A stretch of DNA of 64,000 nucleotides from Osedax fenrisi (lineage: Eukaryota; Annelida; Polychaeta; Sabellida; Siboglinidae), in assembly GCA_964019155.1 (NCBI GenBank), contig OZ025239.1, forward strand, positions 6,078,669 through 6,142,668, in the 5' to 3' direction. A program made the position numbers and the translations under genes. The notes under the pieces were generated by a model. It had not been told where the DNA came from, did no database searches, and saw only the letters and a program-made list of their open reading frames with translations. Of this stretch, positions 11,490 to 24,289 are shown one piece after another; the stretch's first letter is position 1; every line of letters starts with the position of its first letter.

Positions 11490-12630
11490 AATGTCACATG
11501 TTATCATTGATATAATATATACATATATAATTCTTTATTTTCCCCTTCTCCCATTAAATATGGGTTTCTCCATGGATCACTACTCGGTCCTTCACTTTTC
11601 TCCATATATGTTTATCCAATATCTTCCATCACATCAACATATCCTAATATATATTATCATCGATGATAATCATAGACATCTCTATGAAGACGATATACAG
11701 TTATATATTTCTTCCCATTAAATTAATGGATCATCATGTCTCAATAATCCACTATCATATTTTGACGATATTAAAGAATAGATTATTTCATATTATCTTC
11801 CCCTTAATTCCTTCAAAAATATATTTCTAAATCGTTTTTCATCTCCCGTTTAGTTACCATTGATAACATTAAGATCTATCCTTCTCCTATAGGAGTACAC
11901 ACACTGCGTACATCATGCTGTATACTGCATCTAACTAAGGTGTAGTTTTTTATTATACTATTTCCTTCATTCTTCATATTACAGCCATGACTAAATATAT
12001 TAATTATCATATCTTCAGAATTAGATAAATACCGTCAATAAATACCGCTTCTCTTACTACAATTCTAGTTAATTACCTTATCATGTAACATATATATATA
12101 TATATATATATACTGTTCCTCAATCCTTATCAATGTTCCCATATAATCTATCTTTCTCTTAAATCGATATATTAGTTCATCAATCCATACAACACATAAC
12201 CTTTCCTTTACTTCCTCGAACCAACACTCCCATTTAATTACCCCTTATCGTATCCCCTTCTATCTATTGACAATATACTATTGTTCATTCCTCAATATAC
12301 TCATTCAATTGTCCCTCTTATATTTCCAATTCTCTAGTACAGCTATATTTCCTTCCATATCATAGAAACCATGCTTCTCCACTTCTCTCTAACCCTATTT
12401 TCCGTCTCTCAACAATTAATGATCGGGCCCTTAGTTATATTGGACCTAAGCTATGAAATTCACTCCCATCCAAAACTAGATTCATCCAAGTCCAATAATA
12501 TTCAATAAATCTATCCAAAGATTTTTCTCAAGTGGTAATCTCATCCTGTAATACTTAAAATGTTTGCCATTATTACTCAATGTATTTCCTTCCGGTTTAT
12601 GTTAATATTTAAATGACTGTATATACCTAC
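11490..12630 (+). mobile_element. Highly decayed L2/CR1-like LINE fragment
   Basis: The plus strand shows remnants only: GFSMDHYSVLHFSPYMFIQY (from a GVPQGSVLGPLLF block), YEDDIQLYISSH (from YADDIQLY), and near 12420-12470 NDRALSYIGPKLWNSLP, the typical C-terminal motif of L2-type ORF2. No open frame longer than 80 codons remains. Confidence 0.65.
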
Positions 12631-12885
12631 TTTTATTATTATTTCTATATATTCATTTTTTAGAAATTATATAGAAATACCTATAATAAAAGAAAGTAAT
12701 ACAGATATTTAAATATTAAAATAAATACATATATGTATCCTACTTTAAGTATCAATAATTATAATATATTATCGGACATACTAAATATAAACATGGATAG
12801 GAAGAAATTAATTTATAATACTCAGAATATATGACGTAATTGTTAATAATAAACGAATACATCACAATGCTATTAGCTATGGAAG

Positions 12886-12935
12886 TCACGTGGTGTGTTA
12901 TCACGTGGGATGTGTCACGTGTGATGTGTGACGAA
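12886..12935. promoter_or_regulatory. Cluster of CACGTG E-box palindromes
   Basis: Three CACGTG hexamers in 45 bp (TCACGTGGTG, TCACGTGGGA, TCACGTGTGA), in a short tandem repeat of about 16-17 bp. CACGTG is the bHLH-Zip binding core; whether this works as a site is unknown, and it may be a repeat by-product. Confidence 0.35.
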
Positions 12936-12999
12936 TATGCAGGTGTGTGTATAGTACACATACACTGTACACCTATTGAGTTTGCTACGAGGGTGTCGA

Positions 13000-13086
13000 T
13001 ATTGAGTTATATTAACTTATCATAACGTATATACCATTGATCATATATTACTCCTATAGGATTCACTCCTATATTACTCCTATATA

Positions 13087-13129
<43 letters not shown>

Positions 13130-13217
13130 AATTCAGATTTGAAAAAATTCATATGGAAACTATGACACCAAGATATCTCACGTATCTCTATAATAAAAAT
13201 ATTAAGAAGAACAAATA

Positions 13218-13297
<80 letters not shown>

Positions 13298-13323
13298 AAC
13301 ACCAATACGGTAAAACATTTACC

Positions 13324-13362
<39 letters not shown>

Positions 13363-15174
13363 ATTAAACTATATCAATTTACGTATTTAACAAAACAAAT
13401 TATATATTTAATTAATTTCTACATGAAAAAACTAAAGCACGATCGAGTACAAGTTATATAATAACGTATACACTGTTTTGTTAATATCGCTCATTATTAA
13501 ATAGAACTGGCTATCTCGTCAATTAAATGCGTGTGTATGACAATACGCGTAATTATATAGATACGAATCAGGCCGAGCTAACACGGTGTGGTGTCTAGCT
13601 CGACACCACTCGACACCGCATTATAACCTACAGGTCACACAGGTCACAAAGTCGCGTTCACGCCAATTTTAAGTCGACGATTGTTGATAATAAACGGCGA
13701 AAAAACGCTAAAGAATAGAATAAATGTTATTCGATATAAATAATAGATCTGTATCGATGATTAATAAAAAGCGTGGTTACATGCCTACATACGATGTTCT
13801 CTCTCTCTCTCTCTCTCGCTTACGTGTAATGTCTATTTATAGAACTAAGATGGCGCCTGACTTCGCACAACTATCGATGCTTTAACACGAATACTGAAAT
13901 ACTGTTTATATGTAATAGTAGCGACGCCTTCATTATGAAGGTAACTGTTTATTTACCTCCCTAGTAGCTGTGTATACACATCTGTACACGTTTCAAAGAT
14001 ATTAAGAAGTATTTATTGGTGTAATGACTAGGTAGGGGAGAGAATGGAGTAGTGGCCGATAAGTTATATGTCTGAGCATACTTCTAATATCTCGACAAAT
14101 ACTGAATTTTAAGATCTTAGTTTTTTGAATTAGCTATAAATCATATAGATCATATAGATCTCCTATAATACTATTATTTCACTTTTATATATTACTGAAT
14201 AATATTAACGATTTATTAGGAATTAAAAAAGGTATACAAAAGCATTAAAATAAGGCAAGACCGGGGTAGTGGCCGCTAGTATCAGAATATGCAATAAGTG
14301 TCTCGTAATGTATTCGATTTATATTTATTTAATTATATAATATTAAATAATTATATTTATGATGCATACGCACCTTATTAGATTCAATGATTTAATTATA
14401 TACACACACACTCAAACACATAAATAAGTATAAATATATATATATAATCCTGTTTTTGTTAAAATTTGACAAACAAATATTATGTAATATATTAGAGTAA
14501 TTAATTAATTATTTTTAAAATGTACTTTATATTATAGACATTTTTATCATCTAAATATTGTATATAGAACTTTTTATCCTATTTAGCACCATTTAAGCGT
14601 TAATTAAAACGACCAATTCTCCGTTCTCGGCCACTATATACATAGTGGGTATACCTCGTTCCGTTCCCTATTTAAGTAATTAGATAACATGCATATTAAT
14701 ATAATTCAGTATCCGGGTTCAAGATATTTGAAGCGTTTAGGGAGCATAAGAATATGATTCTATGTATCAAAAAGTTATAATATATACAGAATTATTGACA
14801 TTAAATAATTTAAATATATTTTATTAAATAACGTTATTGTACAATACATAATTTATATATATATATTTCATAGTACAATAATAATTAAATAATATAATGT
14901 AAAATAATATAATTTTAATAATTCAATATATCGTGAATACATAATATGATACATAAATAAATACCAAAGTATCTTAAATATTTACAACATATTTATTACT
15001 GAATACTACATCTGACTAATATAGATATATCATTATATATTTATCACACCCTATTAAATTTATAAATCCCCTTACTTCCTCATACCACATGTACATAAAG
15101 TTACGTCCCCCCCCCCTACGAACCCTTATTCACCCTGTATAATCGCGTATCCCCTATATGAATCTACGTTGCCC
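13000..15174. other. Intergenic, microsatellite-rich stretch
   Basis: (TA)n tracts at 13092-13128, 13224-13290 and 13330-13358; a (TC)n tract near 13799-13818. A less AT-rich island at 13560-13880 contains AAGATGGCGCC and, on the minus strand, a short open piece after TTCTATTCTTTAG (VFSPFIINNRRLKIG) that could be an exon but is unsupported. AGTGGCCG motifs near 14050, 14265 and 14620 look like an old transposon. No gene can be called. Confidence 0.45.
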
Positions 15175-15412
15175 CTATAGTTTTTTCGCCATCGTGAACG
15201 GAGATTTATGACTCATAAATCTCCGGTAGAGGGAGGGGCGAGACGCTTGTTTTGTTGCGTGTTTAGCGGTCGCAGATGACTTGCGAAGGTCGAGGCCGCC
15301 GCTTCTGTCCTGTCCTTCGGGTTTCGCGAAACTGACAGACTTTTTCTTCTTTTGCTTTATATTCTCTGCGTTACCTCTTATCTTCAAGATTGATTTCGGA
15401 TATCTGTTCGTG
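15175..15412 (-). CDS. Terminal exon of an unknown gene with a KSVSF (PP1-docking type) motif
   Basis: Starts after an acceptor ending ATCAAACAG and ends at a TAG stop at 15175. It gives 78 residues: TNRYPKSILKIRGNAENIKQ, KKKKSVSFAKPEGQDRSGG, then Lys-, Ser- and Arg-rich sequence to MAKKL. KSVSF fits the RVxF docking motif for protein phosphatase 1 (a loose motif with many false positives). The residues are hydrophilic and probably disordered. It enters in phase 2. The exon at 16893-17040 is a likely part of the same gene, but at least one linking exon is missing. Confidence 0.6.
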
Positions 15413-16333
15413 CTGTTTGATATGTAATATGTATAGTAGGGGTGTGAGGGGTTTACGAATATTTTGCATAATAAACAATTTAAGAAAATGTATATATATA
15501 TATATATACATTTTTCGATTATATTTGTAATAATAAATACATTTATATTATATATTCGTAGAATAATGTGTATATATGTATACATAAATTATTAGATTAA
15601 CTAAAGTATAATTCCAGTGAAAAATGTCATTAGGTTATAACTTATATATATATATATATTATGATATATATATATATATTATATTATGATATTATATTAT
15701 AATATATGTTCCTACGTAATTAGTTATAATCATATTCCTATAGATATATCAGTAGTAAGTGGGGTTTGTGAGGTTAAAGTTGAGTGGGACAGCCACTCAT
15801 AATTCAGTTTTATTCTCATCTTATTATTTTTGTTAAATATATTTGTAGTGTTTTTATTACATATTTATATATAATTACATTTATAATTAATATTATTATG
15901 AGTGAATTTAACATACTTTAAAAGTTATAATAAGTAGGACTATACAATTGTATCGGCCATTACCTCCTAACTCCTCCTATATATATATAGATTTTGAAAT
16001 ATTTATGTTTATGATTATTTTAGTCATATTAATTCTATATCATATTTATTAGTAAACATAGTGAAATTATGACTGCTACCTTTAAAATATATTTTAATTA
16101 TAAATTTGATTAATATATCTTATTGAAAATGAGTTATATTTTATAACATAATGAATAATGTGACAATTAGAAGCGGACACTTTTGTAATGTAAATTACGT
16201 AACGAACAATACATAAATAAATACGTGTAGATTTTCTATCTACTAGATCCGCTACATTACACAGAAGTCAGCCACGTGTGTTGTGATATCCGGTATACAC
16301 ATCCGTGTGCAATCTTGCGTGAATATCGCTAAC

Positions 16334-16433
16334 TATATACGCGCGTCAGATCAAAGTAGTTCCGGATGTTGTTGTTGTCATTAAGTTTATCAATAACAAT
16401 GTAAAAGTAAAACACAAGAACAAATGTGGTCAT
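16334..16433 (-). CDS. Candidate first exon, signal-peptide-like
   Basis: An ATG at 16433 opens 33 codons, starting MTTFVLVFYFYIVIDKLNDN, up to a GTTAGC donor in phase 1. The hydrophobic N-terminus resembles a signal peptide. Support is only the open frame, its composition and the donor type. It lies between the two minus-strand exons of the KSVSF gene. Confidence 0.3.
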
Positions 16434-16548
16434 TATGTAAGCCGTTACAGTTATAATAACATGTACAAGTATACTTATTACTTAAGGTGACAAATCATAT
16501 ATAATTGTATCAACCCTGTTATATATATTGTTATTGTTATTGTTATTT

Positions 16549-16825
16549 GGTGGAGTCCTTTCATCCCATCCAGCAACTTAGATGAAGTATTTCACTTATA
16601 ACCATATATGGCTCTAATGTCCCTTCGAATCGCCGCTCCTATGTTAAGGCATCCATGATTTTAACGAGAGCCGATCATTTATTTATACACAATTATATAA
16701 GATCACTTCTAAATAATATTTTAAGACCCATTTTATAAAATTAATTAATGGTCCGGACGAGGCTCGAACCCGTGTCCTACTGCTTGTGTGTCTGACGCCT
16801 TAGTCACTGAGCCACACAGGCAGTT
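16549..16825 (-). mobile_element. tRNA-derived SINE, copy 1
   Basis: On the minus strand the head has an A box (TGGCTCAGTGACTAAGG) and a B box (GGGTTCGAGCC) of Pol III promoters. A body of about 200 bp (TTAGAGCCATATATGGTTAT, GGACTCCACC) and an (AAATAAC/AATAAC)n tail at 16530-16549 follow. The acceptor stem does not pair, so it is a SINE and not a tRNA gene. Two more copies are at 54.2-54.7 kb. Confidence 0.88.
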
Positions 16826-16892
16826 ATAATATATATGTATATATTATTGTTACATATGATCACTACGACTCACGATATAACAAACGTTTTAC

Positions 16893-17040
16893 CATGAGTA
16901 GTGCTGCCAACAGAAGATGTAGCGGCATATGTGTCCTTGTTCGTGTCCTTGTCTCTTGTACACACCACCTCCCTATTCTCTTTACCTTTAACTATCTTGT
17001 TATTGTCACACTTCATGTCCTTAGATGTTCTTTGATGTTG
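16893..17040 (-). CDS. Internal exon of the KSVSF-motif gene (probable)
   Basis: Acceptor CGTAGTCTAG, donor GTAAAA, 49 codons plus one base: QHQRTSKDMKCDNNKIVKGK, ENREVVCTRDKDTNKDTYAA, TSSVGSTTH. Hydrophilic and rich in Lys, Asp and Thr like the exon at 15175-15412, with no recognised domain. A plus-strand frame is also open here but reads as random hydrophobic sequence, and the minus strand has both splice sites. Confidence 0.5.
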
Positions 17041-17398
17041 CTAGACTACGTTATAATGTGTTAAAGTATTTTAAAATAATATGTATAATATTATTATTAA
17101 TATTTATTTAATATTTAATTAGATCTATTATAGTACGGAACATTTGTATTCAAATAGTACACGAATATTCTTACTACACAATATATTATACCCTATTATA
17201 TAATACGTTAAGTATACCTCTATAGAATACCTCTATAGTATATGCATATATATAGTATATTATAGTAAACAATTAGGTTTACTACCTACTCGTTTACTGA
17301 TGATAGATTATATTTAATAATTATATAGGTTATTAAATCATACCTATATATATGTATACATATTATATAATATATATTTACTTTATAATTCATATATG

Positions 17399-17554
17399 AA
17401 TCTGTATCTAATATAAGTATACAATATATTGATTATTGTATACACTGTAATAGTGACTGTATAATACAGTATACTTTTTATATATAAAAATTATACTGTA
17501 TTATACAGTATATAAAGTAATCAATATATTGTATACGTATGTTAAATACAGATT
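17399..17554. mobile_element. 156-bp hairpin element (MITE-like)
   Basis: Arms of 37 bp at 17399-17435 and 17518-17554 match at 34 positions as inverted repeats (AATCTGTATYTAAYATAMGT...). Inside is a second palindrome around CTTTTTATATATAAAAA flanked by inverted TATACTGTATTATACAG. The whole unit can fold on itself. Confidence 0.8.
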
Positions 17555-17957
17555 ATCTAATACTAAACTAATTTTATAATAATAATTATATCAGTTACCT
17601 GAAAATATGTTCAAAGAATTTTACATCTAATTATTACAAATAATATTACAATAATAATATCTAATATTAAAAATAATATTTAAAAAATGCTATAAATAAA
17701 CTATAAATTTACGTTTATTTTTCTCGTTGCGATGATACCGATTTATAAAAAATAAACCATAGAAAATAAAAGAGATTAAATTACTATACAAATATATTTA
17801 ATAATCTAATATCATCGAATGTTACATTATCAAAGGATTATATATATACCTATATATATATATATATATATTAAAAATAGTATTCGTTGTAGTTAATATT
17901 ATAACGCATGCTATTTTTATAAATATAAGAAATGTTAGCACGTTTTGTGATGATTAG
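17555..17957. other. AT-rich non-coding stretch
   Basis: No gene or recognised repeat apart from a (TA)n tract near 17850-17870. Confidence 0.5.
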
Positions 17958-18109
17958 TTATAGGGTGTCCGTATCAGGGCATCAAGGGTATCCGTAAAAA
18001 GGAGTTACATGACCGATAGATATATTCTTATAACTTAATTCATATTTGATAACAAATATAGCAATAATATATATAATGTTTAGAATTATTTAGTTATCAA
18101 TAGTTGACT

Positions 18110-18155
<46 letters not shown>

Positions 18156-18417
18156 TTATGTTTTATATTAATACATTTTTTTAGAAGGTTTTTAGTTAAC
18201 ATTTTATTCTCACCACTTTAAAAACGTATTAACAAGATCAGTTTATTGGATATATTATCATTATATCTAATAATACAAAAATAAAAATACTTATTTAGAC
18301 TATTCATATAATTATGAATATTTTATTAATTAACATTTATGTGTAGGATTTCTATTTTCTGAGATTACAAGAATGTCCTTATTAGATAACTGTCCGTATT
18401 GATACACTTTCCCCTAC
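17958..18417. mobile_element. MITE with GTGTCCGTATT termini, copy 2
   Basis: Left end TAGGGTGTCCGTATCAGG; right end AACTGTCCGTATTGATACACTTTCCCCTAC, the same 3' motif as copy 1 at 8.8 kb. The AT-rich interior includes a (TA)n tract near 18116-18151. Confidence 0.6.
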
Positions 18418-19480
18418 ACATGTAAATTTCATACATATTTAATATATGTATACATATAATATACGTATATATATATATATACAATGATTAATAATATATA
18501 TATATATATATATATAGGTGTTTATTAAATATTGTCAATTCATTAATATTTAATAACACGAATTAATCATCCCGCGGTCACATATGCTGATTTAGTATCA
18601 TACTACTATAGTATCGCGATATCGCAATAATGAATATTACAAATATGCATATCGAATACACGTATTCATATTTTGAAAAAAAGTATGTAGGTATATATTT
18701 AATTATTATTCGAATGACACATTTCATGGCCGCTTAAAAACGCACCCTAAAAAACGCTTACATAGCATAAACATTTTTATTAATATATAAATATGATAAT
18801 ATTAAGTACATAATGAATATACTTTACCATATCAAGGCCAACATTCACATATAACACATTGTATGTACACAGGATATACAGTACATATGTGTATGGCATT
18901 CAACATATCGGTGACATTTTGACCTTCGCACATATCACTGTTTTATGAGAAATAAGTTTAAATAATATATTATAATATGATATATCATAACAAGCGATAT
19001 ATCTATAGACTACATATAGAATAGGTGATTCTTAGAAATGGTATTTGGGGAAAGTCTCCCATTAGCGACCCCTAAATTACTATTTGTAATAACATTCAAT
19101 ATTAAACATATTTATGTGAAATTTTGTAACTAGGATAATATTATGGTAAAACATATTTTGCTATTTACAATTGCTGATATAATTGTATTACCAAGAATAC
19201 ACAGGGGTCGGTAATTGGATATATGTGAGTACTATCCACCCCTATTACCTATAGGGTATACCCCTAAAATACGATATAATTAAATACCCTAGAAATTATT
19301 TTAATATTGTAATATACAATGAAATAGCAGGTATAAATATATTTAATGAATTACAAAATAGAAGCAATTTATTTATTATTGAATTTAATTTTAATATGTA
19401 TAGTACATTTTTATTTAAACTTTATATTTTTATATTAAACTTTAAATTATCTGACTATGAATATAACTACATATACTATA
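18418..19480. other. AT-rich non-coding stretch
   Basis: Microsatellites near 18465-18520. Short GGGG/CCCC motifs near 19045-19275 (GGGGAAAGTCTCCC, CACCCCTATTACC, ACCCCTAA) suggest another unidentified inverted-repeat element. No gene. Confidence 0.4.
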
Positions 19481-19492
19481 TAAGCATTGTAT

Positions 19493-19551
<59 letters not shown>

Positions 19552-19958
19552 TATAGTTTATCAGGTAAACAAAAAATAAATATATAAACAAAAATAATGA
19601 AGACAAAATAGATATAAATTGAAACCCAAAACGACATGGTACAAAAATTAACAATAGGTTTATAATTAATAAAAAAACGCCTTGGTTTATGCATGCCGAA
19701 CATAAGATATATGAATATTATATGCAAATATGAGCATATTATATGAATTAAAATGAAAACAACATAACAGAAAATCAGAACTCTCATCTCCACCATAAAG
19801 ATAACACCGATTAAGATCGGAGGTCTCGGGTTAGAGGTTGGATAACCCATATGAGGTGGATCAGGCCCCAAGGGTTGGTCATTCCCTTAATGTAGTGGTG
19901 TTGACATATCCTGACATCAAAACCAGCATAATCAATACAGTGAATTAGATAATTCTGT

Positions 19959-22013
19959 TCATCTAATTATACTACGAATCATTAAGGCTTTAAAAGAAGA
20001 AACAGTTTCACATTGTAATATCAGATCGGGTAGTTTGTTCCATTCTGAAGATATTCTATTACCAAAGTAGTTGAATAGTGGTTTGGTCCTTGATTTCATT
20101 CTCCTTATCTTTATTGACGGGCCCCTGCTAGATGATACGTATGTACTCATAATGTCCGACACCGGCACATCAACGAATCCTTTGATAAGTTTATAAGCCA
20201 GAGTAAGATCGGCAATAGTTCTGCGTTGGGAGAGTGAATGTAAATTTAAGAATTTTAATCGATCAGAATAATTTAAATATGATAAATTACAACGATAAAA
20301 TAATTTTTTAGTAAAATTTATTTGCACTTTTTCAAGTAAGTCATTATACCCAATATAGTTAGAATGAGGATTCCATACAGAAGAACCATACTCTAGAATT
20401 GGTCGTATATATGTTAAGTATGCACATACTAAAGGATAGTACTGGTTAGTTATGAAAGATCTAAATATCATATTCGATATTCTATATGCTTTAGAACATA
20501 TCTCAGATATATGAGTATAAAATTTTAGATTATCTGTGAATATTATACCAAGATCTTTATAATATGTACAATATTTTAATAAATTAACATTAAGATAATA
20601 ATTTGATTTGTTGATACAATTACCAATACGCATAACTTTACATTTGGACGTTGCTAGTTTAAGTTGCCAAGTTGACATCCATTTATCAATATTGGCAAGT
20701 GTTAGTTGAAGACGTATATCATCAGATGACTGTAGAATATGGCCAATTTTTGCATCATCAGCAAATAGACAGGTATATGAAGGTTTCTCCACACAGTCGG
20801 GAAGGTCATTAATGTATATTAGAAATAGAATTGGTCCTAATACAGAACCTTGTGGAACACCTGAAATTACCTTTTGGGGTTTAGACATATTGTTATCAAT
20901 TGTAACGCTTTGAATTCTATTAAATAGGTAAGATTTAATCCATTTTAGGACATCTCCTTGTATACCAATATTAAATAGTTTATGGAGTAATAATTTATGC
21001 GATACATTGTCAAAGGCCTTAGCCATATCAATATAGATAATATCCGAAGATGTAGAGTTATCTTTGGCTTTAAATATGGCTAGATAACATTTTAATAACT
21101 GAAGATCAGTTGATTTACCCGAAAGAAAACCGTATTGATTATCATTAATTAGATTATTATCTCGAAGGAAGTAAATTAAATGGTTAGATAGAATTTTTTC
21201 AAAGAGTATCAAAGAACTCGGTAAGATAGGTAAGATAATAATTTGTCTATAATTTTCAGCTAGTGTTGGGTCACCTTTCTTATATATAGGTATAATGTAG
21301 GAATGTTTCCATAAATCTGGGCAATAGCCTTCCTTAAGGAAACGACTATAAATTATGGATAAAGGTTCACATAACTCAAATGAGAGAATTTTTAATACCC
21401 CTTTCGGTAGACCATCTGAAAAATTATTAAACTTGTTAGGTAAAAAACAAAGAAATTTTCTAATAGTTTCAGGTGATAAAGGAAATGATTCAAATGTGTT
21501 TTTTTTAATTATTGATGGTATATTCGGTACAGGTGATGTATTATTATTAAATACAGAATTAAACTGTAAGGATAAACATTCCAAAATATCAGAGTGATTG
21601 GTTATAATAGAACCATCTGAGTTTGATCTGAGAACAGACAAAGGTTTATTCGACTTAAGTTTGGAATTTATATATTTAAAAAAAGAAGATTTATCATTAG
21701 AATTAAGAGCATGTTCTTCAGTTTTTATATTATAAAGTTTAATTTCTGAATAAAGTTTAAATTGCAAACTCCGCCATTTTACATAATAAGATGGGATAGA
21801 TTTAGATAAACTATGAAACTTTTTACATTTATTGATTAGTTTTTTGATATGTAGGGGGTGTATAAACTGACCCCTTTTAGTAACGGGTGTAAATTTTGAA
21901 ATTATACCATTTACGGTAGAAATAAATATATCAAGTAAAGAGGAACAATTTATTTTATAATTTAACACTACTGGCCAGTCAATTGTAGACAGTTCCAATT
22001 TTATTAGATAAAA
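19959..22013 (-). pseudogene. LINE reverse transcriptase ORF (about 680 residues, 5' part cut off by frame breaks)
   Basis: Long open frame with the RT blocks in order: YIDMAKAFDNVSHKLLLHKL (first catalytic Asp), VISGVPQGSVLGPILFLIYI, LFADDAKI (catalytic FADD), DKWMSTWQLKLATSKCKVMR and DLGIIFTDNL, then the CR1-type C-terminus SSVWNPHSNYIGYNDLLEKV ... FGNRISSEWNKLPDLILQCE. The RT core is open and all catalytic residues are present, but it is not fused in frame to the endonuclease. Confidence 0.93.
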
Positions 22014-22189
22014 TTAGCCTTGTTAAAATTTAATTTAGGTACAAATATTTTACAGTTATAATTACTACTAATTTTATTATAGATAATTGATGATGATATT
22101 GCTAAATGGTCACTTATAAAGTTATGATATTCTAAAGGATTAATTGCTTGGATATTAGATAAAATCATTTTATTATTAGTAAGTATAAT

Positions 22190-22740
22190 ATCTAATAAAT
22201 TGAATTGACGAGTATTGAAATTAACAAGGCATATTTTTGTGAGAAATTTAAAAAATATTTTTCAATTGTTGTTTGAGACGTACGATTAAACCAATCAATT
22301 CCCGGGAGATTTAGGTCTCCATAAAAAATAGTTGATTCCGGAGTATCAATAATCCTAGACATTAAATTACATAATAATATTGTATTCTCGTAGTTCATTG
22401 ATGGCGGTCTGTAGAAAATACATAATCTAAAATGTAATACATTGATACAGATTAATTCAAAAGTGTTATTAGGTAAATTAATTTGATAAGTATTATAATG
22501 CATATTTACATAAACAAGAATTCCACCACCATGGGTATTAGTATTCCTATCTAAGCGGTATAACGTATATTTATCATTAGGATTTAATAATGAATTGAAT
22601 ATATTTTTATTCAGCCAGATTTCTGTAAATATTAGGATATCATAAATATTACTATTAAGGAGGGATATGAGCATTGGTAGCTTGTTGCATATACTACGTG
22701 CATTACAATAATAAACCTTAATAAATGACGATTCTGTACA
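22190..22740 (-). pseudogene. LINE apurinic-type endonuclease fragment
   Basis: Reads KVYYCNARSICNKLPMLISL, then ILIFTEIWLNKN (TEIWL block), DRNTNTHGGGILVYVNM, FYRPPS and STIFYGDLNLPGIDW (GDLN block), matching EEP-type endonucleases of CR1/Jockey LINEs. The frame is lost near 22200; an open stretch in another frame with SNIQAINPLEYHNFISDHLA (SDH block) bridges to the RT. Confidence 0.88.
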
Positions 22741-22789
22741 GGGTTTTAGTCAATTATTATTACTAGAAGTGAACGAATTTTTCCATTTG

Positions 22790-22892
22790 GAAAATTCTGC
22801 TTTACACCGGCCCTGCTCATATATATACACATTTATTTCGCATTTAAAATTTAACCTTTGCAACTCAACTAGTCCTATTTGATCGTAATCCG
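22790..22892. mobile_element. Half copy of the 24.05-kb MITE
   Basis: ACAAATTTATTTCGSATTTAA-like sequence, then AACTCAACTAGTCCTATTTGATC, parallels the right half of the MITE at 24047-24289. It lies directly upstream of the LINE endonuclease. Confidence 0.55.
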
Positions 22893-23090
22893 TATATACT
22901 CTATACGATATATATATATATATATATATATACACTATTATATTATATATGTGGATAACAAAATAGATCAATTAGGTATTAAAGCAGTATTTAATACATA
23001 TTCGGTATTAATATTCCATATATTAATTATTATTCTGTAACTTTGAGTAATAATTAGGATATGTTTCCTTTATATTATAAACTAATTACT

Positions 23091-23133
<43 letters not shown>

Positions 23134-23900
23134 TTACTTCCATATTTACTTTAGCCTTATTTAATGTACCCGAATTTACCAATCATATATTTATTTATCA
23201 CTGATTGGACAGTATTTATGAATCCTCTGAAAATCTTTGATCTAGGGAAGATATATAATTATTTAAATTTAAATATATAAACAATCTTTTACTTATCAAA
23301 CTTGTTTACCTTACGGATTGTGTAAAAGTAATCGTTATTATCTTATAATACTATTTTGATCACAAATATATTAATCGTATATTGATATTCATAGTAGTTT
23401 TAATTAAAGGTTATTTCCAAAAATGTATAGAATATTTAATAATTATAAATTATAATATAATTATTATAATAATAATATAATATTAGTAATAATTATATAT
23501 ATTATATATAATGTTAAATATAGTTATTTTAATTATAATTATTATTATTATAAAAAGGATATGAAAAACATATATGTGTTATTATGATAATTATAATACA
23601 TATAATAAAATGATAATCATTTGAAATTTAAAAATTTTAATTTAAAAATGCAAGTCATGGTCACTTTATTTCGGCTAAAGGTATATTTTTGTAAACAATA
23701 CTATGTCATAATTCAACTATTGAGGGCGCTAATTATATCGAAATAATATAGGAATATATAGTAAACGATTATAGTTTAATATAGAGTACATATCTCTAGA
23801 TCATCTAATAGATGTATATCTGATATATCAGATAATATATTAGGCTAATATTCACTTGATTATAAAATCATGTATTATTATTATATAATTATATAATACA
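22893..23900. other. AT-rich non-coding stretch
   Basis: (TA)n tracts near 22910-22932 and 23093-23130. No gene seen. Confidence 0.5.
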
Positions 23901-23907
23901 GGATTAT

Positions 23908-23992
23908 CATGATGATATACTCAGTATAATACTGTATTATAAGTTAATAATGATATACACTTATACAGTATTATACTGAGTATATCATCATG
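23908..23992. repeat. 34-bp inverted repeat hairpin
   Basis: CATGATGATATACTCAGTAT... at 23908-23944 is inverted at 23959-23992 with a single 2-base difference, around a 14-base loop. A strong stem-loop of unknown origin. Confidence 0.8.
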
Positions 23993-24046
23993 ATGATCAT
24001 GTAGTATAACATGAACAAACATGTACAAAAATGTATAATATATGAT

Positions 24047-24289
24047 GTTATAAGGGGAGACGATCAAAAAGGACGAGTTGAGGGTTAAAGGTTACATTTG
24101 AAATACGAGTTAATAGTATATACATATATTTTGTATAGATATTTGTGGGTTATTTGGTTTAATTGGTTTAGTTTTGTCCTGTTTGTTTTATTTTAGCTGC
24201 ATTACATCCCAAAATGAGCCTATACAAATTTATTTCGGATTTAAGATTTAACCATTTCGCCCCAACTCGTCCTTTTTGATCATAACCCG
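24047..24289. mobile_element. MITE of about 243 bp with GATCAAAAAGGACGAGTTG ends
   Basis: The terminal inverted repeats share GATCAAAAAGGACGAGTTG exactly, with weaker pairing to about 50 bp (GGTTAAAGGTTACAT against GGTTAAATCTTAAAT). Non-coding interior. The related half copy is at 22.8 kb. Confidence 0.82.

Larger units (their letters stand above)
19550..22745 (-). mobile_element. Nearly full-length CR1/Jockey-superfamily LINE
   Basis: The minus strand carries an APE-type endonuclease (22740-22190) then a reverse transcriptase (22013-19959), a 3' UTR with ATCCACCTCATATGGGTTAT, and an (ATT)n/(TA)n tail near 19500-19552. The same 3' UTR motif marks the truncated copy at 5.05 kb, so both belong to one family. 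ORF1 is not seen and the 5' end is probably truncated. Two frame breaks separate the endonuclease from the RT. Confidence 0.92.

Noticed and set aside
13848..13884. ATGGCGCCTGACTTCGC as a translation start with YY1-like context
   Set aside because: The frame stops after 11 codons and no donor restores a longer exon.
16746..16825. tRNA gene on the minus strand (also at 54240 and 54660)
   Set aside because: A and B boxes are present but the acceptor stem does not pair and a shared body of 200 bp follows; these are SINEs.
16894..17063. 59-codon plus-strand frame starting ATGAGTAGTGCTGCC
   Set aside because: Overlaps the minus-strand exon 16893-17040, which has both splice sites and a coding-like composition; the plus frame has neither.
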